Below are positions 1-9,133 of a DNA stretch of 64,000 bases, piece after piece (the stretch's first letter is position 1; every line of letters starts with the position of its first letter). The notes under the pieces are model-generated. The model saw only the letters and a program-made list of their open reading frames with translations, had not been told where the DNA came from and ran no database searches. Origin of the DNA: an uncultured Tenacibaculum sp. (lineage in GTDB: Bacteria > Bacteroidota > Bacteroidia > Flavobacteriales > Flavobacteriaceae); the NCBI RefSeq assembly GCF_947498805.1, contig NZ_CANMLT010000002.1, positions 186,001 to 250,000 on the forward strand, given 5' to 3'. The position numbers and the translations under genes are program-made.

Positions 1-1
1 A

Positions 2-94
2 AGTCATGCTCATTGTCAATGGTTGTTTGAACCAGGATGGATATGTCAACGTGAATCTTTCTTTTCTAATAAGGGAGTATGCATACCGGCTTAA
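2..94 (+). CDS. C-terminal end of a CDS truncated by the window start (...SHAHCQWLFEPGWICQRESFFSNKGVCIPA*)
   Basis: Open frame from base 2 to TAA at 92-94; protein-like composition; start lies outside the window. Confidence 0.4.
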   Translation, partial: SHAHCQWLFEPGWICQRESFFSNKGVCIPA

Positions 95-248
95 TTTATT
101 AGCTAATGTTTGATTGGGAAAAGACACCTATTGTTAGGTGGCTTTTTATATGGGAAATTATTCAGCAATAAAAATCGCTTGTTCGGAAAGTTTACACCTG
201 TTTATTTCGGCTCTATAGATACTTTTATAGTAGTAAAAAAAATAGGAT

Positions 249-893
249 ATGAAAAGAAGAAACTTTGTATGGACAATTTTGGTAATGATATGTTTTATTT
301 CTTGTTCAAAAGAAGAAATAAATCTGGGTAATTTTAACCCAATCAAAGAGGATTATATTGAAGGAATTTTTAATGGTAAAAAAATTAGAGGTCCTTTATA
401 TGTATCGGGCACTAGTCGTGATTTATTAACCCAAAATGATTTGGCTAAAATGCAATATCAATTTGGTTATATGTTTTATGAATTCAATACCAGCCAAGTC
501 TTTATTACATTTCATTTTAAGAAGCATATAGAGGAGTTAGAGCCGTATCCAAGTACCTTCATAAAATTTGCGGATCGCTTGGAAATTTTTAAGGTTAAAA
601 ACTATCAATACTCTCAACTAATTGATGATAGTTACTTATCCCATCCAGGTATTTCTGTTCAATACTCACCTAGAAATGAAGATGGCAGTTTACCACATTA
701 TGATTCTATGAAATTTCAAAACGATTCTCGATTGGATTCATTTCATTTTAGCATAGATAATTTAGAAGTGGATTATGAATCACAAACGATTGTCATTTAC
801 TATTCTTTTGATTGTTTGGTAAAGAATACGTTTTTAAATAAAGAATTAAAAATAGAAAATGCGCACGGAAGATATACTTTAAAACTTCAATAG
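249..893 (+). CDS. Putative lipoprotein of unknown function
   Basis: 214 aa ORF, N-terminal signal with lipobox-like FISCSK. Confidence 0.8.
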   Translation: MKRRNFVWTILVMICFISCSKEEINLGNFNPIKEDYIEGIFNGKKIRGPLYVSGTSRDLLTQNDLAKMQYQFGYMFYEFNTSQVFITFHFKKHIEELEPYPSTFIKFADRLEIFKVKNYQYSQLIDDSYLSHPGISVQYSPRNEDGSLPHYDSMKFQNDSRLDSFHFSIDNLEVDYESQTIVIYYSFDCLVKNTFLNKELKIENAHGRYTLKLQ

Positions 894-931
894 TTGCTTT
901 AGTTGGCAACATTTTTCTTTCATTTTTAATA

Positions 932-962
932 AAAGACTGTCTATGAATAATAGACAGTCTTT
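932..962. terminator. Bidirectional hairpin terminator between convergent genes
   Basis: Perfect 13-bp stem AAAGACTGTCTAT-gaata-ATAGACAGTCTTT between the stop codons of convergent genes 249-893 and 994-2388. Confidence 0.75.
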
Positions 963-993
963 GAAGTTTTTATAAGATAAGAGTGAAGAACAG

Positions 994-2388
994 TTATTCT
1001 TCTTCAGCTCTTTCAATAATGGTTTGTGGTAGGGCCTTTTTAGCCTTAGCACCCATTTTCTTTAGCTTTTCTACACTTGTTATCAAATTACCACGTCCTT
1101 CTACCAATTTATTCATTGCAGCTGTATAATCTGCTTTGGTGCCGTCTATTTTTTTACCAATACTAATTAAATCTTTTAATAAACCTTCAAATTTATCGTA
1201 TAGAGCACCAGCCTGACGGGCAATTTCTAAAGCATTACGCTGTTGTTTTTCGTTATTCCACATCGTATCTATGGTACGTAAAGTAGCCAATAGGGTAGTA
1301 GGGGTAACGATAACTATATTTCTTTCAAAAGCTTTATTATACAGGGTGTTATCTTCTGCTAAAGCTACAGCAAATGCTGGTTCTATAGGTACAAACAACA
1401 ATACAAAATCAGGTGATTCAATTTTGTAAATATCCTCGTACTTCTTTTCTGAAAGTTGTTCTACATGTCGTTTTAAGGATCCGATATGTTCCTTTAAGAA
1501 ACGTATTTTATCAGCTTCATCATCTGTATTAACAAACTGCTCATAAGCTGTTAAAGATACTTTTGAATCGACAATCATCTTTTTATTGTCTGGTAAATGA
1601 ATGACTACATCGGGCATAATACGTTTACCTTCATCATTTACAAAAGACTGTTGTACAAAGTATTCACGATCTTTTTCTAATCCAGACTTTTCCAAAACAC
1701 GTTCTAACACCAATTCTCCCCAATTTCCTTGAGTTTTAGAGTCTCCTTTTAAGGCTTTGGTTAAATTGATAGTTTCCTTACTCATTTGAGCATTGAGTTC
1801 TTTTAAACCTAATAATTGCTCTTTTAAGGCAGAATGCATGGAAATACTCTCTTTTTGCGTGTCTTCTACCTTTTTTTCAAAGGTTTGAATCTTTTCTTGT
1901 AACGGATTCAAAATCTCTTTGATATTCTTTTTATTCTGCTCCGTAAATTTATTCGACTTTTCGTCTAAGATTTTATTGGCTAAATTTTCAAACTCTTTAG
2001 TAAATTTTTCCTGAAGCTTTCCAACTTCTTCTTTATTTTCATTGAGTTTTAGCTGCAAATTCTTTAATTCTTCGTTTTTTCTAGCTAATTCTATAGAAGA
2101 AAACTCTTTTTCGCGACGTAACTCATTGTTTTCCTTGGTTTTTTCTTCTAATTGCTTGGCTACATCTTCACGAAACTGCTGTAAATTCTTGTCCTTTTCT
2201 TGTTTTTGAATTTCTAGATTGCTTACAGCCGCTTTTAAGCTGTTATTTTCGCTTTCTAAAGTAGTAGTAGCCTTTTTTAAAGCTAACTTTCCTAATAAAT
2301 TACCAATAATAATTCCTATGATAATCGCTATAATACCGATAATAAGATAGATAACAAGGTCTTGCATTCGTTGAGTTCTTTTAGACAA
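994..2388 (-). CDS. rmuC: DNA recombination protein RmuC
   Basis: 464 aa; N-terminal TM, long coiled coil, RmuC core (GNWGELVLERVLEKSGL, MPDVVIHLPDNKKMIVDSKVSL). Confidence 0.93.
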   Translation of the reverse strand: MSKRTQRMQDLVIYLIIGIIAIIIGIIIGNLLGKLALKKATTTLESENNSLKAAVSNLEIQKQEKDKNLQQFREDVAKQLEEKTKENNELRREKEFSSIELARKNEELKNLQLKLNENKEEVGKLQEKFTKEFENLANKILDEKSNKFTEQNKKNIKEILNPLQEKIQTFEKKVEDTQKESISMHSALKEQLLGLKELNAQMSKETINLTKALKGDSKTQGNWGELVLERVLEKSGLEKDREYFVQQSFVNDEGKRIMPDVVIHLPDNKKMIVDSKVSLTAYEQFVNTDDEADKIRFLKEHIGSLKRHVEQLSEKKYEDIYKIESPDFVLLFVPIEPAFAVALAEDNTLYNKAFERNIVIVTPTTLLATLRTIDTMWNNEKQQRNALEIARQAGALYDKFEGLLKDLISIGKKIDGTKADYTAAMNKLVEGRGNLITSVEKLKKMGAKAKKALPQTIIERAEEE

Positions 2389-2447
2389 ATATATCTGATT
2401 TTTTTTGATGTTTATACTGAAAACCGTATCATTGAGACTAAATATGA

Positions 2448-2987
2448 ATGTACATGTTATCTAAATTTATCTTTTCGAAAGTATTAGGGTGGAAGTTGGT
2501 AGGTGAATTTCCGAAAGATTTAAAGAAATACGTAGTTATTGGAGCACCACATACCAGTTGGAAAGACTTTCCTATAGCTATTTTAGCAAGAAATTCATGG
2601 GGAGTTAAGATCAATTTTATAGGTAAAAAGTCCTTATTCAAACCTCCGTTTGGCTTTATTTTTAGATGGTTGGGTGGTGCTCCTGTAGATAGAAGTAAGA
2701 GCACAAACTTAGTGGATTCTATTGTGGATATTTTTAACAGCAGAGAAGAGTTTCGTTTGGCCTTATCACCAGAAGGTACACGTCAGAAAGTAGAGGAGTG
2801 GAAGACAGGTTTTTACTATATAGCTAAAGGAGCGAATGTACCAATTTTAATGTTTACACTAGATTTCGGTAGAAAGCAAATTGCGGTATCTGAACCATAT
2901 TATTTAACAGACGACTTTGACAAAGATTTGGCCTTTTTAAAAGACTATTATAAAGATGTAGTTGGAGCGAACCCTGGGTTACAATAA
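2448..2987 (+). CDS. 1-acyl-sn-glycerol-3-phosphate acyltransferase family protein
   Basis: Acyltransferase motifs APHTSWKDF and LSPEGTR. Confidence 0.85.
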   Translation: MYMLSKFIFSKVLGWKLVGEFPKDLKKYVVIGAPHTSWKDFPIAILARNSWGVKINFIGKKSLFKPPFGFIFRWLGGAPVDRSKSTNLVDSIVDIFNSREEFRLALSPEGTRQKVEEWKTGFYYIAKGANVPILMFTLDFGRKQIAVSEPYYLTDDFDKDLAFLKDYYKDVVGANPGLQ

Positions 2988-3472
2988 TGAGTATAAGGAA
3001 AGCCACTTTAGCAGATTATGATGCTGTTTGGGAGATTTTCTCTAGTGTAATTCAAACAGCTGAGACCTATGTGTTTGACCCAAATACTCCTAAAACAGAC
3101 TTAGAAAAGCATTGGTTTGCTAAGTATATGCAAACTTTTGTATATGAGGAAGATGGACAAATATTAGGTACTTATATAATCAAAGCCAATCAATTAGACT
3201 TAGGAGACCATATTGCCAATGGTAGTTATATGATTCATCCAGAAGCTCAAGGAAAAGGAATTGGCAAAAAATTATGTGAACATTCTTTAGAAATGGCCAA
3301 AGCATCCGGATTTAAAGCAATGCAATTTAATATTGTGGTAAGTACCAATATAGGAGCTGTAAAATTATGGCAACGCTTCGGATTTGAAATTATTGGAACT
3401 ACACCAAACGGATTCCGACATGCACAACATGGCTTTGTAGATACCTATATTATGTATAAAGCACTGGATTAG
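2987..3472 (+). CDS. GNAT family N-acetyltransferase
   Basis: GNAT core EAQGKGIGKKLCEHSLE; start overlaps the preceding stop. Confidence 0.9.
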   Translation: MSIRKATLADYDAVWEIFSSVIQTAETYVFDPNTPKTDLEKHWFAKYMQTFVYEEDGQILGTYIIKANQLDLGDHIANGSYMIHPEAQGKGIGKKLCEHSLEMAKASGFKAMQFNIVVSTNIGAVKLWQRFGFEIIGTTPNGFRHAQHGFVDTYIMYKALD

Positions 3473-3646
3473 TACGCTGTAGAATTTTGTTTCCTTTAAA
3501 TTTGTAATAAAATGAGACTGCTTTGGGAGATAGTCATATTTGAGTTTAAATAAACTCTATTTAACATAATATTAATTATAGTACTATTCCATTACATTTT
3601 TAAAGAAACTTTTGGAAAGAAAAAAATCAATAAAACTGGGTTAAAG

Positions 3647-3673
3647 AACTTCGCTTTTCACCAAAGCAAAGTT
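3647..3673. other. Inverted repeat (possible RNA hairpin) in a long intergenic gap
   Basis: AACTTCGCTTT-tcacc-AAAGCAAAGTT, 10/11 complementary. Confidence 0.4.
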
Positions 3674-4161
3674 ACATAACGCAGAACATTATAATACACA
3701 TATATTAATTTCTGTATAACCGCTTATGGCTATTTATACATAATATCAGATATAATGTTAACGGAAATTATTAAAGCTTTATATCGTCAAACAAATCGAC
3801 TTTAGGAGATTCACGAAATCCTCTAAAACAATATATACCTGTGAGTAATTATGTTACAGCCGTTTTACGACTTGTTGCTTATTTATATTCGAAAGCTACA
3901 ATTCTCTAGAATGATTTTATGTCAATACCCAAATATGATATTCTAACTATAAGTAGTTTTATATAATTTTAACTAAAACCACATTTAATTTCTTCGTCGT
4001 ATTCAAGACTAAACCCAAGAAATTTTCAAATACGCGATTCTCAGCCATCCTATGATTTACATGATATATATATATTTTAATCTAAAAATATAAATGTTAT
4101 GTTAAATAGAAATTATCATATGTAATTCCTATCAAAATCTAATTTTTCTGAATACAAAAAA

Positions 4162-4185
4162 AGGTACATGTATATACATGTACCT
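4162..4185 (-). terminator. 24-bp perfect palindrome with T-run on the minus strand; terminator-like or operator
   Basis: AGGTACATGTATATACATGTACCT is a perfect palindrome; the adjoining A-run on + gives a T-run downstream on -. Confidence 0.5.
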
Positions 4186-4278
4186 AATACTAACTTAACC
4201 GTTTCATATATAGTTCAGAAGTCCCCCGAAATCTATACCATACGGGCGCGCAATATATAAAAGTAATCTAAGACATAC

Positions 4279-4313
4279 ATGTTAAAAGCACCATTTTAAG
4301 GTGCTTTTAACAT
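4279..4313 (-). terminator. Hairpin downstream of the 4340-5113 gene
   Basis: 14-bp perfect stem ATGTTAAAAGCACC-attttaa-GGTGCTTTTAACAT. Confidence 0.55.
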
Positions 4314-4339
4314 TATTATTAATTTTAAACTTCTGTTAT

Positions 4340-5113
4340 CTAATTAATTTTAGTTTTTTGGTAACCATCTAAAACTAATTCAAACGACCCTTCGGTTGCT
4401 GTAGCTTTTTCATAAATTAAAAACCATCCTAATTCATCTTTAGCCAACCATACTTCACCGTGTAAATGCCCATAGTCTATATATATCACATGACAATCAA
4501 ATGTATACTGCCCTAATGTAAACTTGTCCATTCTAAGAAATTTTTCTTTTAATTTCATTGTTCTAGCAAAAGAAACATCCAACATGTTCCTGTTATACTC
4601 TTTGCCAGGTGTCATTTCTCTATCTGTAGGATCAATATAAATGGTTGCAGTGTGATAATCCTTTCCTTTTATAAACTTTTGTTTAAATAACTTTGAATCT
4701 TTTAAAGATTTAGATTCAAAATGTAATGTTTTACCTTCTAACTTAAATTGATTTTTAAAGGTTTCATTAGTGTTAAGATTTACAAATTGCCCTTTATATT
4801 CTTCTAAACCATTTGCTCCTAACCAGAATGTCTCTTCAGATTTGGTGTCTGAAGGCTCATAGAAACTTATTAAACTTTTAGCTTCATCTTTTATTAATGT
4901 TCTTTTTTTAGATAAATCTACTTTTCTAGTAGCTTCCATTTTTCCTGTTTTTATACCATCAGTGGACATTGCATATGTCCTTTTAATTTGAATGTTCTTT
5001 GGAGGATTAAAATTCGTGTTATTGGCTAATTGTTCTTTTTCTTGACTACAAGCGGTAAACAAGTTCAACATAAAAATAATTATACAAGCATTTAAAAAAT
5101 TAGTGTTCTTCAT
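4340..5113 (-). CDS. Putative lipoprotein of unknown function
   Basis: 257 aa, signal with lipobox LFTACSQ. Confidence 0.8.
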   Translation of the reverse strand: MKNTNFLNACIIIFMLNLFTACSQEKEQLANNTNFNPPKNIQIKRTYAMSTDGIKTGKMEATRKVDLSKKRTLIKDEAKSLISFYEPSDTKSEETFWLGANGLEEYKGQFVNLNTNETFKNQFKLEGKTLHFESKSLKDSKLFKQKFIKGKDYHTATIYIDPTDREMTPGKEYNRNMLDVSFARTMKLKEKFLRMDKFTLGQYTFDCHVIYIDYGHLHGEVWLAKDELGWFLIYEKATATEGSFELVLDGYQKTKIN

Positions 5114-5200
5114 TTTGTTATTGTTTTAATCTATTTATAAATTAATTACAGCACAAAACTACATGTGAAGGTTAGTGAAAAGTTATCCTTTTTGGACAAT

Positions 5201-6076
5201 CTACTGAACAGGAATATAAATTTCTATAATTTGATTTTCTTCAGAGGTTGATTTAAAAAAACTCGGGTATATTTCTATCGAAGGTTTATCGGCAAATTCT
5301 AATTGAACATCTTTAAGCCAGTATCTATAAATTTTATGGTAGATTTCTTGGCTCTTCTTATATGGTCCAATGTATTTGAATTTAGCATATTTCTGCCTTT
5401 TGTGTTTCTTTACTTTAAATAAATCTTTTGGTTCAAAATTTATTGACTTATCAAGGCTAATTGCACAATTATAACGAAAATGAACACTATCACTAATTTC
5501 ATTATCATCTAAAAGTTCCGCTAAAAAAAATGTTTTAGCGGATAATAGGTTTTCCTTTTCACTGTAATTCAAAAGTTTTTCCCATGTTTTTTCAACAGCG
5601 ATATTATCATTAAAAATGCCACGATATTGTAAATATAAGAACTCAAAATCTGGAAGAAACTCTATACTAAATTCTAATTGGTTCACATTTATAACAACTG
5701 GCGTTTTTGTTGTTTCTCGGATGACTTCTGTAGTATTACGAAAATCTTTAGGAGTACAGTTAAATTTATTTTTAAAAGCTTTGTTGAATGCGGGTGCATT
5801 TTCAAAGCCTACTAAAAACCCAATATCTGCTATTTTTGAATCAGAAAATTTTAAATATTGTGCTGCCTTTTCTAGGCGTATTCGTTTTATGTATTTTCCT
5901 ATTGTTTCATTATGTAATGCCAAAAAGATGCGATTGATATTTCGATACGAATAATGACATATTTCTTCTATCTTCTTTATATCAATATCTTCTTTGAAGT
6001 TTTTATCTATATAAGAAGTTAACTTTTTATAACGTCCAAGTTGTGTTTCATTATTCATAACGGCAAAATAAAACAA
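5201..6076 (-). CDS. AraC family transcriptional regulator with GyrI-like effector-binding domain
   Basis: N-terminal double HTH (IADIGFLVGFENAPAFNKAFKNKFNCTPKDFR), C-terminal GyrI-like region. Confidence 0.9.
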   Translation of the reverse strand: MFYFAVMNNETQLGRYKKLTSYIDKNFKEDIDIKKIEEICHYSYRNINRIFLALHNETIGKYIKRIRLEKAAQYLKFSDSKIADIGFLVGFENAPAFNKAFKNKFNCTPKDFRNTTEVIRETTKTPVVINVNQLEFSIEFLPDFEFLYLQYRGIFNDNIAVEKTWEKLLNYSEKENLLSAKTFFLAELLDDNEISDSVHFRYNCAISLDKSINFEPKDLFKVKKHKRQKYAKFKYIGPYKKSQEIYHKIYRYWLKDVQLEFADKPSIEIYPSFFKSTSEENQIIEIYIPVQ

Positions 6077-6159
6077 AATGATTTAATTACCATTCAATAG
6101 TATTTTGCTTCCCTCCTAGGTATTGTTTAATTATAAATTAGATATGTTTTACTCTAAGT

Positions 6160-8142
6160 TTACTTCTTTACAAAGGCTGGGATTACAACTTCAGAAATTT
6201 GTTTCATTAAAGTATCATCTCTATCATGACCAGAAATAACAATGGTTAAATCAAGTTCTTCAACCACGATAACACGCTGTCCGCCTCCTCCCCAGGCAAA
6301 TCTAACATCATAATTTTTATTACCAACCTTTACCAATGTTTGGTACCAAAAATAGCCATAACGATAGTCTTTTGGCATCCAATCTTGAGTAGGTTTAACA
6401 ATTCCACTGGTGGCCTTAGCCAAATATTCTTCAGAAATAAGTTGTTCACCGTTTAACTTTCCTTTGTTAAGTACTAGATTTCCTAATTTAATCATGTCAC
6501 GCGATAAGAATTTTACACGCGACCCCGCATGTGGTAAACCGTTTATATGATTTGGCCAGTTATATTTATGAATACCAAGTTTGTCTAGTAATTCCTTCTT
6601 AATAAAGTCTTCAGCTGTTCCTGGAACCACTGCATCAATCACAGTCATTACCATTATCGGGTTAAAATTGCCATATAAATATATCTGAGATTCCAAGGTT
6701 ATGGGAGCACTTTGCTCTAAAAGTGTTTGTACTAGCCCTTGTCCTTTTAATCTTACCGAATCTTTCTCAAACTCTTTCCATTTTTCCCTATCAATATTCA
6801 ATCCTCCTTGCATGGTTAAGGCTTTATGAAGGGTTATTTTTTCCACTCCTTTGGTAAATTTACTTGGGTCAACATCTTTTAGAAAACTTATTAAAGGTTT
6901 GTCTAGATCTTCCATAGATAAATAACCCATTTGTATGGCTCTACCTATGATTAAACTGGTATATCCTTTGGTAGCTGATGCTTGTCCGTGAGGTACATTA
7001 ATGCGTCCTTTCTTATAATAAGACTCAAAAACTAATTTGTTTTTATGTGAAATAAGCAAGGCATCATAATTTCCATGTTTATTATCAAATAGTTCTTTAG
7101 AAAGGTTTAAAATAGCCTTTTTGTCCTTGTTACTAACGCTTAAAGTATCTGCTACTATTCCGTCTTTTCTGTCCTCAGGAGTGGTACTTATAAAGGCCTT
7201 ATTTAAATGTGGAATATCCCAAAATGAAATCTCATTGCTATCAGTAGAAATATGTGTCATCATGGATGCTAACCAAGCCACGCTTTCTATAGCAATTCTT
7301 GGAAATGCAGTTTGATGATTACCTTCAATAATTTCATGTTGTTTAGACAGTCGTATATCGGTTCGGTTTTTAAACAAATTGAAAAACTCTCTAGCAGGTT
7401 CTTCTGTATCTTTTTCTAAACTACCATATGCCATATATACATTGGCATGTAACTTTTTATTTTCAGCGGATTTGTTGGTTGCACGTTTCGAATTAATCTC
7501 AGCTAAATAGGACACTAACCTTTTACTCAAAGGACTACCAAGAATGTAATTATCAAAGGTATCCGGTTGTGTGATCAAGGTATATGCCCCAAAAGCACCA
7601 CTTAATGAGTAACCGAAATAACTTTTACTATTAGGGTCTGTACGATAGTTTTGTTCTACATATGTCATTACGTCGTCACGAATAAATTTTAAATGGTTTT
7701 CGGCTTGACCAAATTTTATTGAGAAATGATTGGATTTTGTACCCTTCCAGAATGAATAATCGAAAAAGCGACTGGCGTGTTTCCCAAATTTTTTCATTAG
7801 TTTTTCTGAAATGTTCTTTTGCCAAGAGATTCCCACTAAAATAACATCTTCTAATAGATATTCTGAAGCTCCAGATAGCATTTCCTGATGCCATCCAGCA
7901 TCTGTATAATACAACACAGGGTACTTTTTAGAACTGTTCTTAGCATAATTTTCAGGCAATTCGATATAAAGCTCATATTCCTGACCAGTGTTAGTATTTT
8001 TTATGGGAATTACCTGAATTTGTGGTACTACTAAGGCATTATTTTTTGTTTTTGATATGATTTGTTGCGTGTCATTTTTCTGAGCATAGACAGTGCTCAA
8101 AGCAATGAAACTCATCAAAATTATTTTTTCTATAGTTTTCAT
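6160..8142 (-). CDS. Esterase (alpha/beta-hydrolase, esterase D-like) fused to class C beta-lactamase-type serine hydrolase
   Basis: N-terminal esterase (YPVLYYTDAGW, SKSYFGYSLSGAFGAY), C-terminal beta-lactamase-like domain with intact SATK. Confidence 0.85.
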   Translation of the reverse strand: MKTIEKIILMSFIALSTVYAQKNDTQQIISKTKNNALVVPQIQVIPIKNTNTGQEYELYIELPENYAKNSSKKYPVLYYTDAGWHQEMLSGASEYLLEDVILVGISWQKNISEKLMKKFGKHASRFFDYSFWKGTKSNHFSIKFGQAENHLKFIRDDVMTYVEQNYRTDPNSKSYFGYSLSGAFGAYTLITQPDTFDNYILGSPLSKRLVSYLAEINSKRATNKSAENKKLHANVYMAYGSLEKDTEEPAREFFNLFKNRTDIRLSKQHEIIEGNHQTAFPRIAIESVAWLASMMTHISTDSNEISFWDIPHLNKAFISTTPEDRKDGIVADTLSVSNKDKKAILNLSKELFDNKHGNYDALLISHKNKLVFESYYKKGRINVPHGQASATKGYTSLIIGRAIQMGYLSMEDLDKPLISFLKDVDPSKFTKGVEKITLHKALTMQGGLNIDREKWKEFEKDSVRLKGQGLVQTLLEQSAPITLESQIYLYGNFNPIMVMTVIDAVVPGTAEDFIKKELLDKLGIHKYNWPNHINGLPHAGSRVKFLSRDMIKLGNLVLNKGKLNGEQLISEEYLAKATSGIVKPTQDWMPKDYRYGYFWYQTLVKVGNKNYDVRFAWGGGGQRVIVVEELDLTIVISGHDRDDTLMKQISEVVIPAFVKK

Positions 8143-8226
8143 TTTAAATATTGTTTGATTTTCAGTTAGCTAACTGAGTCATTTACTAAAAAAGTGGTGT
8201 ACTAAACATGTATTATAAGTTCTCTC

Positions 8227-9102
8227 CTATTGAGGTCTTAAATCTTCAATAAACTTGGCATCCATCCAAAATATATCTCCGGTATCACCGCCATAACCTC
8301 TATGAAAGAAAAAATATTTTCCATCTGGAGATACACTTCCATAAGCTTCTCCAAATTCAGTATTTATTTTATCCCCTAGATTAATAGGATCACCCCATGT
8401 CCCATTTTTCTTTTTAAAACTTATGTAGAGGTCTGCTTTACCATATCCGCTTTCTCTTTGAGCATCCCAGATTATATATGATTCATCAGGAGCAATAAAT
8501 GGATGTGCATTCCATTCTCCTAAATCAATATGTAAGTTTTCTGGTTTTTGATGTTTACCATCTATGAAGCTAGAATAACGAATTGCACCTGTTTCACTAG
8601 CTTCATCAAAATAATAAGTTCCTTTAGAGGAAGCGGTCAAACGCATGATACGAATATCTTTAAAAGGAGCGTCAAGACGCTTTACTTCAGACCAACCTGT
8701 CTCGGTTCGTTCTCTATATTTATTTCCTAAATGCAGGGTTTTACCGTCAAAAGAAACAAATGGTTCCCCTGCCACGGGTGGTACAACAGACTCCACCCAT
8801 TTATTGTTTTTGTATTGAACAACCACTAGGGTATTCCTTTTATACTTCCCTCCTCTTCTACGGAAATAAAACTCCTTTAAGTCTGGTGTAAAGGCTGCTT
8901 CAGCTTCCCTATGTTCGGTTTTAATAATATCCGGTGCAAATAGTTCTGGTACTAAGCCTGGAGGTTTTTGTCCTAGATATATATTTTCGGTAAATTCAAT
9001 ATTATTGGTATATATTTTCTCCTTTTGGTTCTGACGTGCAAAGCAAAATACTACAAATACTAAGTAGATTACTAGCACGCTAATTTTTTTCATGTTTGTC
9101 AT
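8227..9102 (-). CDS. WD40-like/PD40 beta-propeller repeat exported protein
   Basis: Signal peptide, repeats such as FSPDGKYFFF-like SVSPDGKYFFFHR and IAPDESYIIWDA. Confidence 0.8.
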   Translation of the reverse strand: MTNMKKISVLVIYLVFVVFCFARQNQKEKIYTNNIEFTENIYLGQKPPGLVPELFAPDIIKTEHREAEAAFTPDLKEFYFRRRGGKYKRNTLVVVQYKNNKWVESVVPPVAGEPFVSFDGKTLHLGNKYRERTETGWSEVKRLDAPFKDIRIMRLTASSKGTYYFDEASETGAIRYSSFIDGKHQKPENLHIDLGEWNAHPFIAPDESYIIWDAQRESGYGKADLYISFKKKNGTWGDPINLGDKINTEFGEAYGSVSPDGKYFFFHRGYGGDTGDIFWMDAKFIEDLRPQ

Positions 9103-9133
9103 ATTTATAGATGGTCTTTAATGAAGAGGTTTA

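Noticed and set aside
110-346. Overlapping small ORFs 110-331 (+) and 158-346 (-)
   Set aside because: Overlap the promoter and start of the better-supported 249-893 lipoprotein gene; compositionally poor.
2438-2704. 88-aa minus-strand ORF
   Set aside because: Antisense to the acyltransferase gene, no motif.
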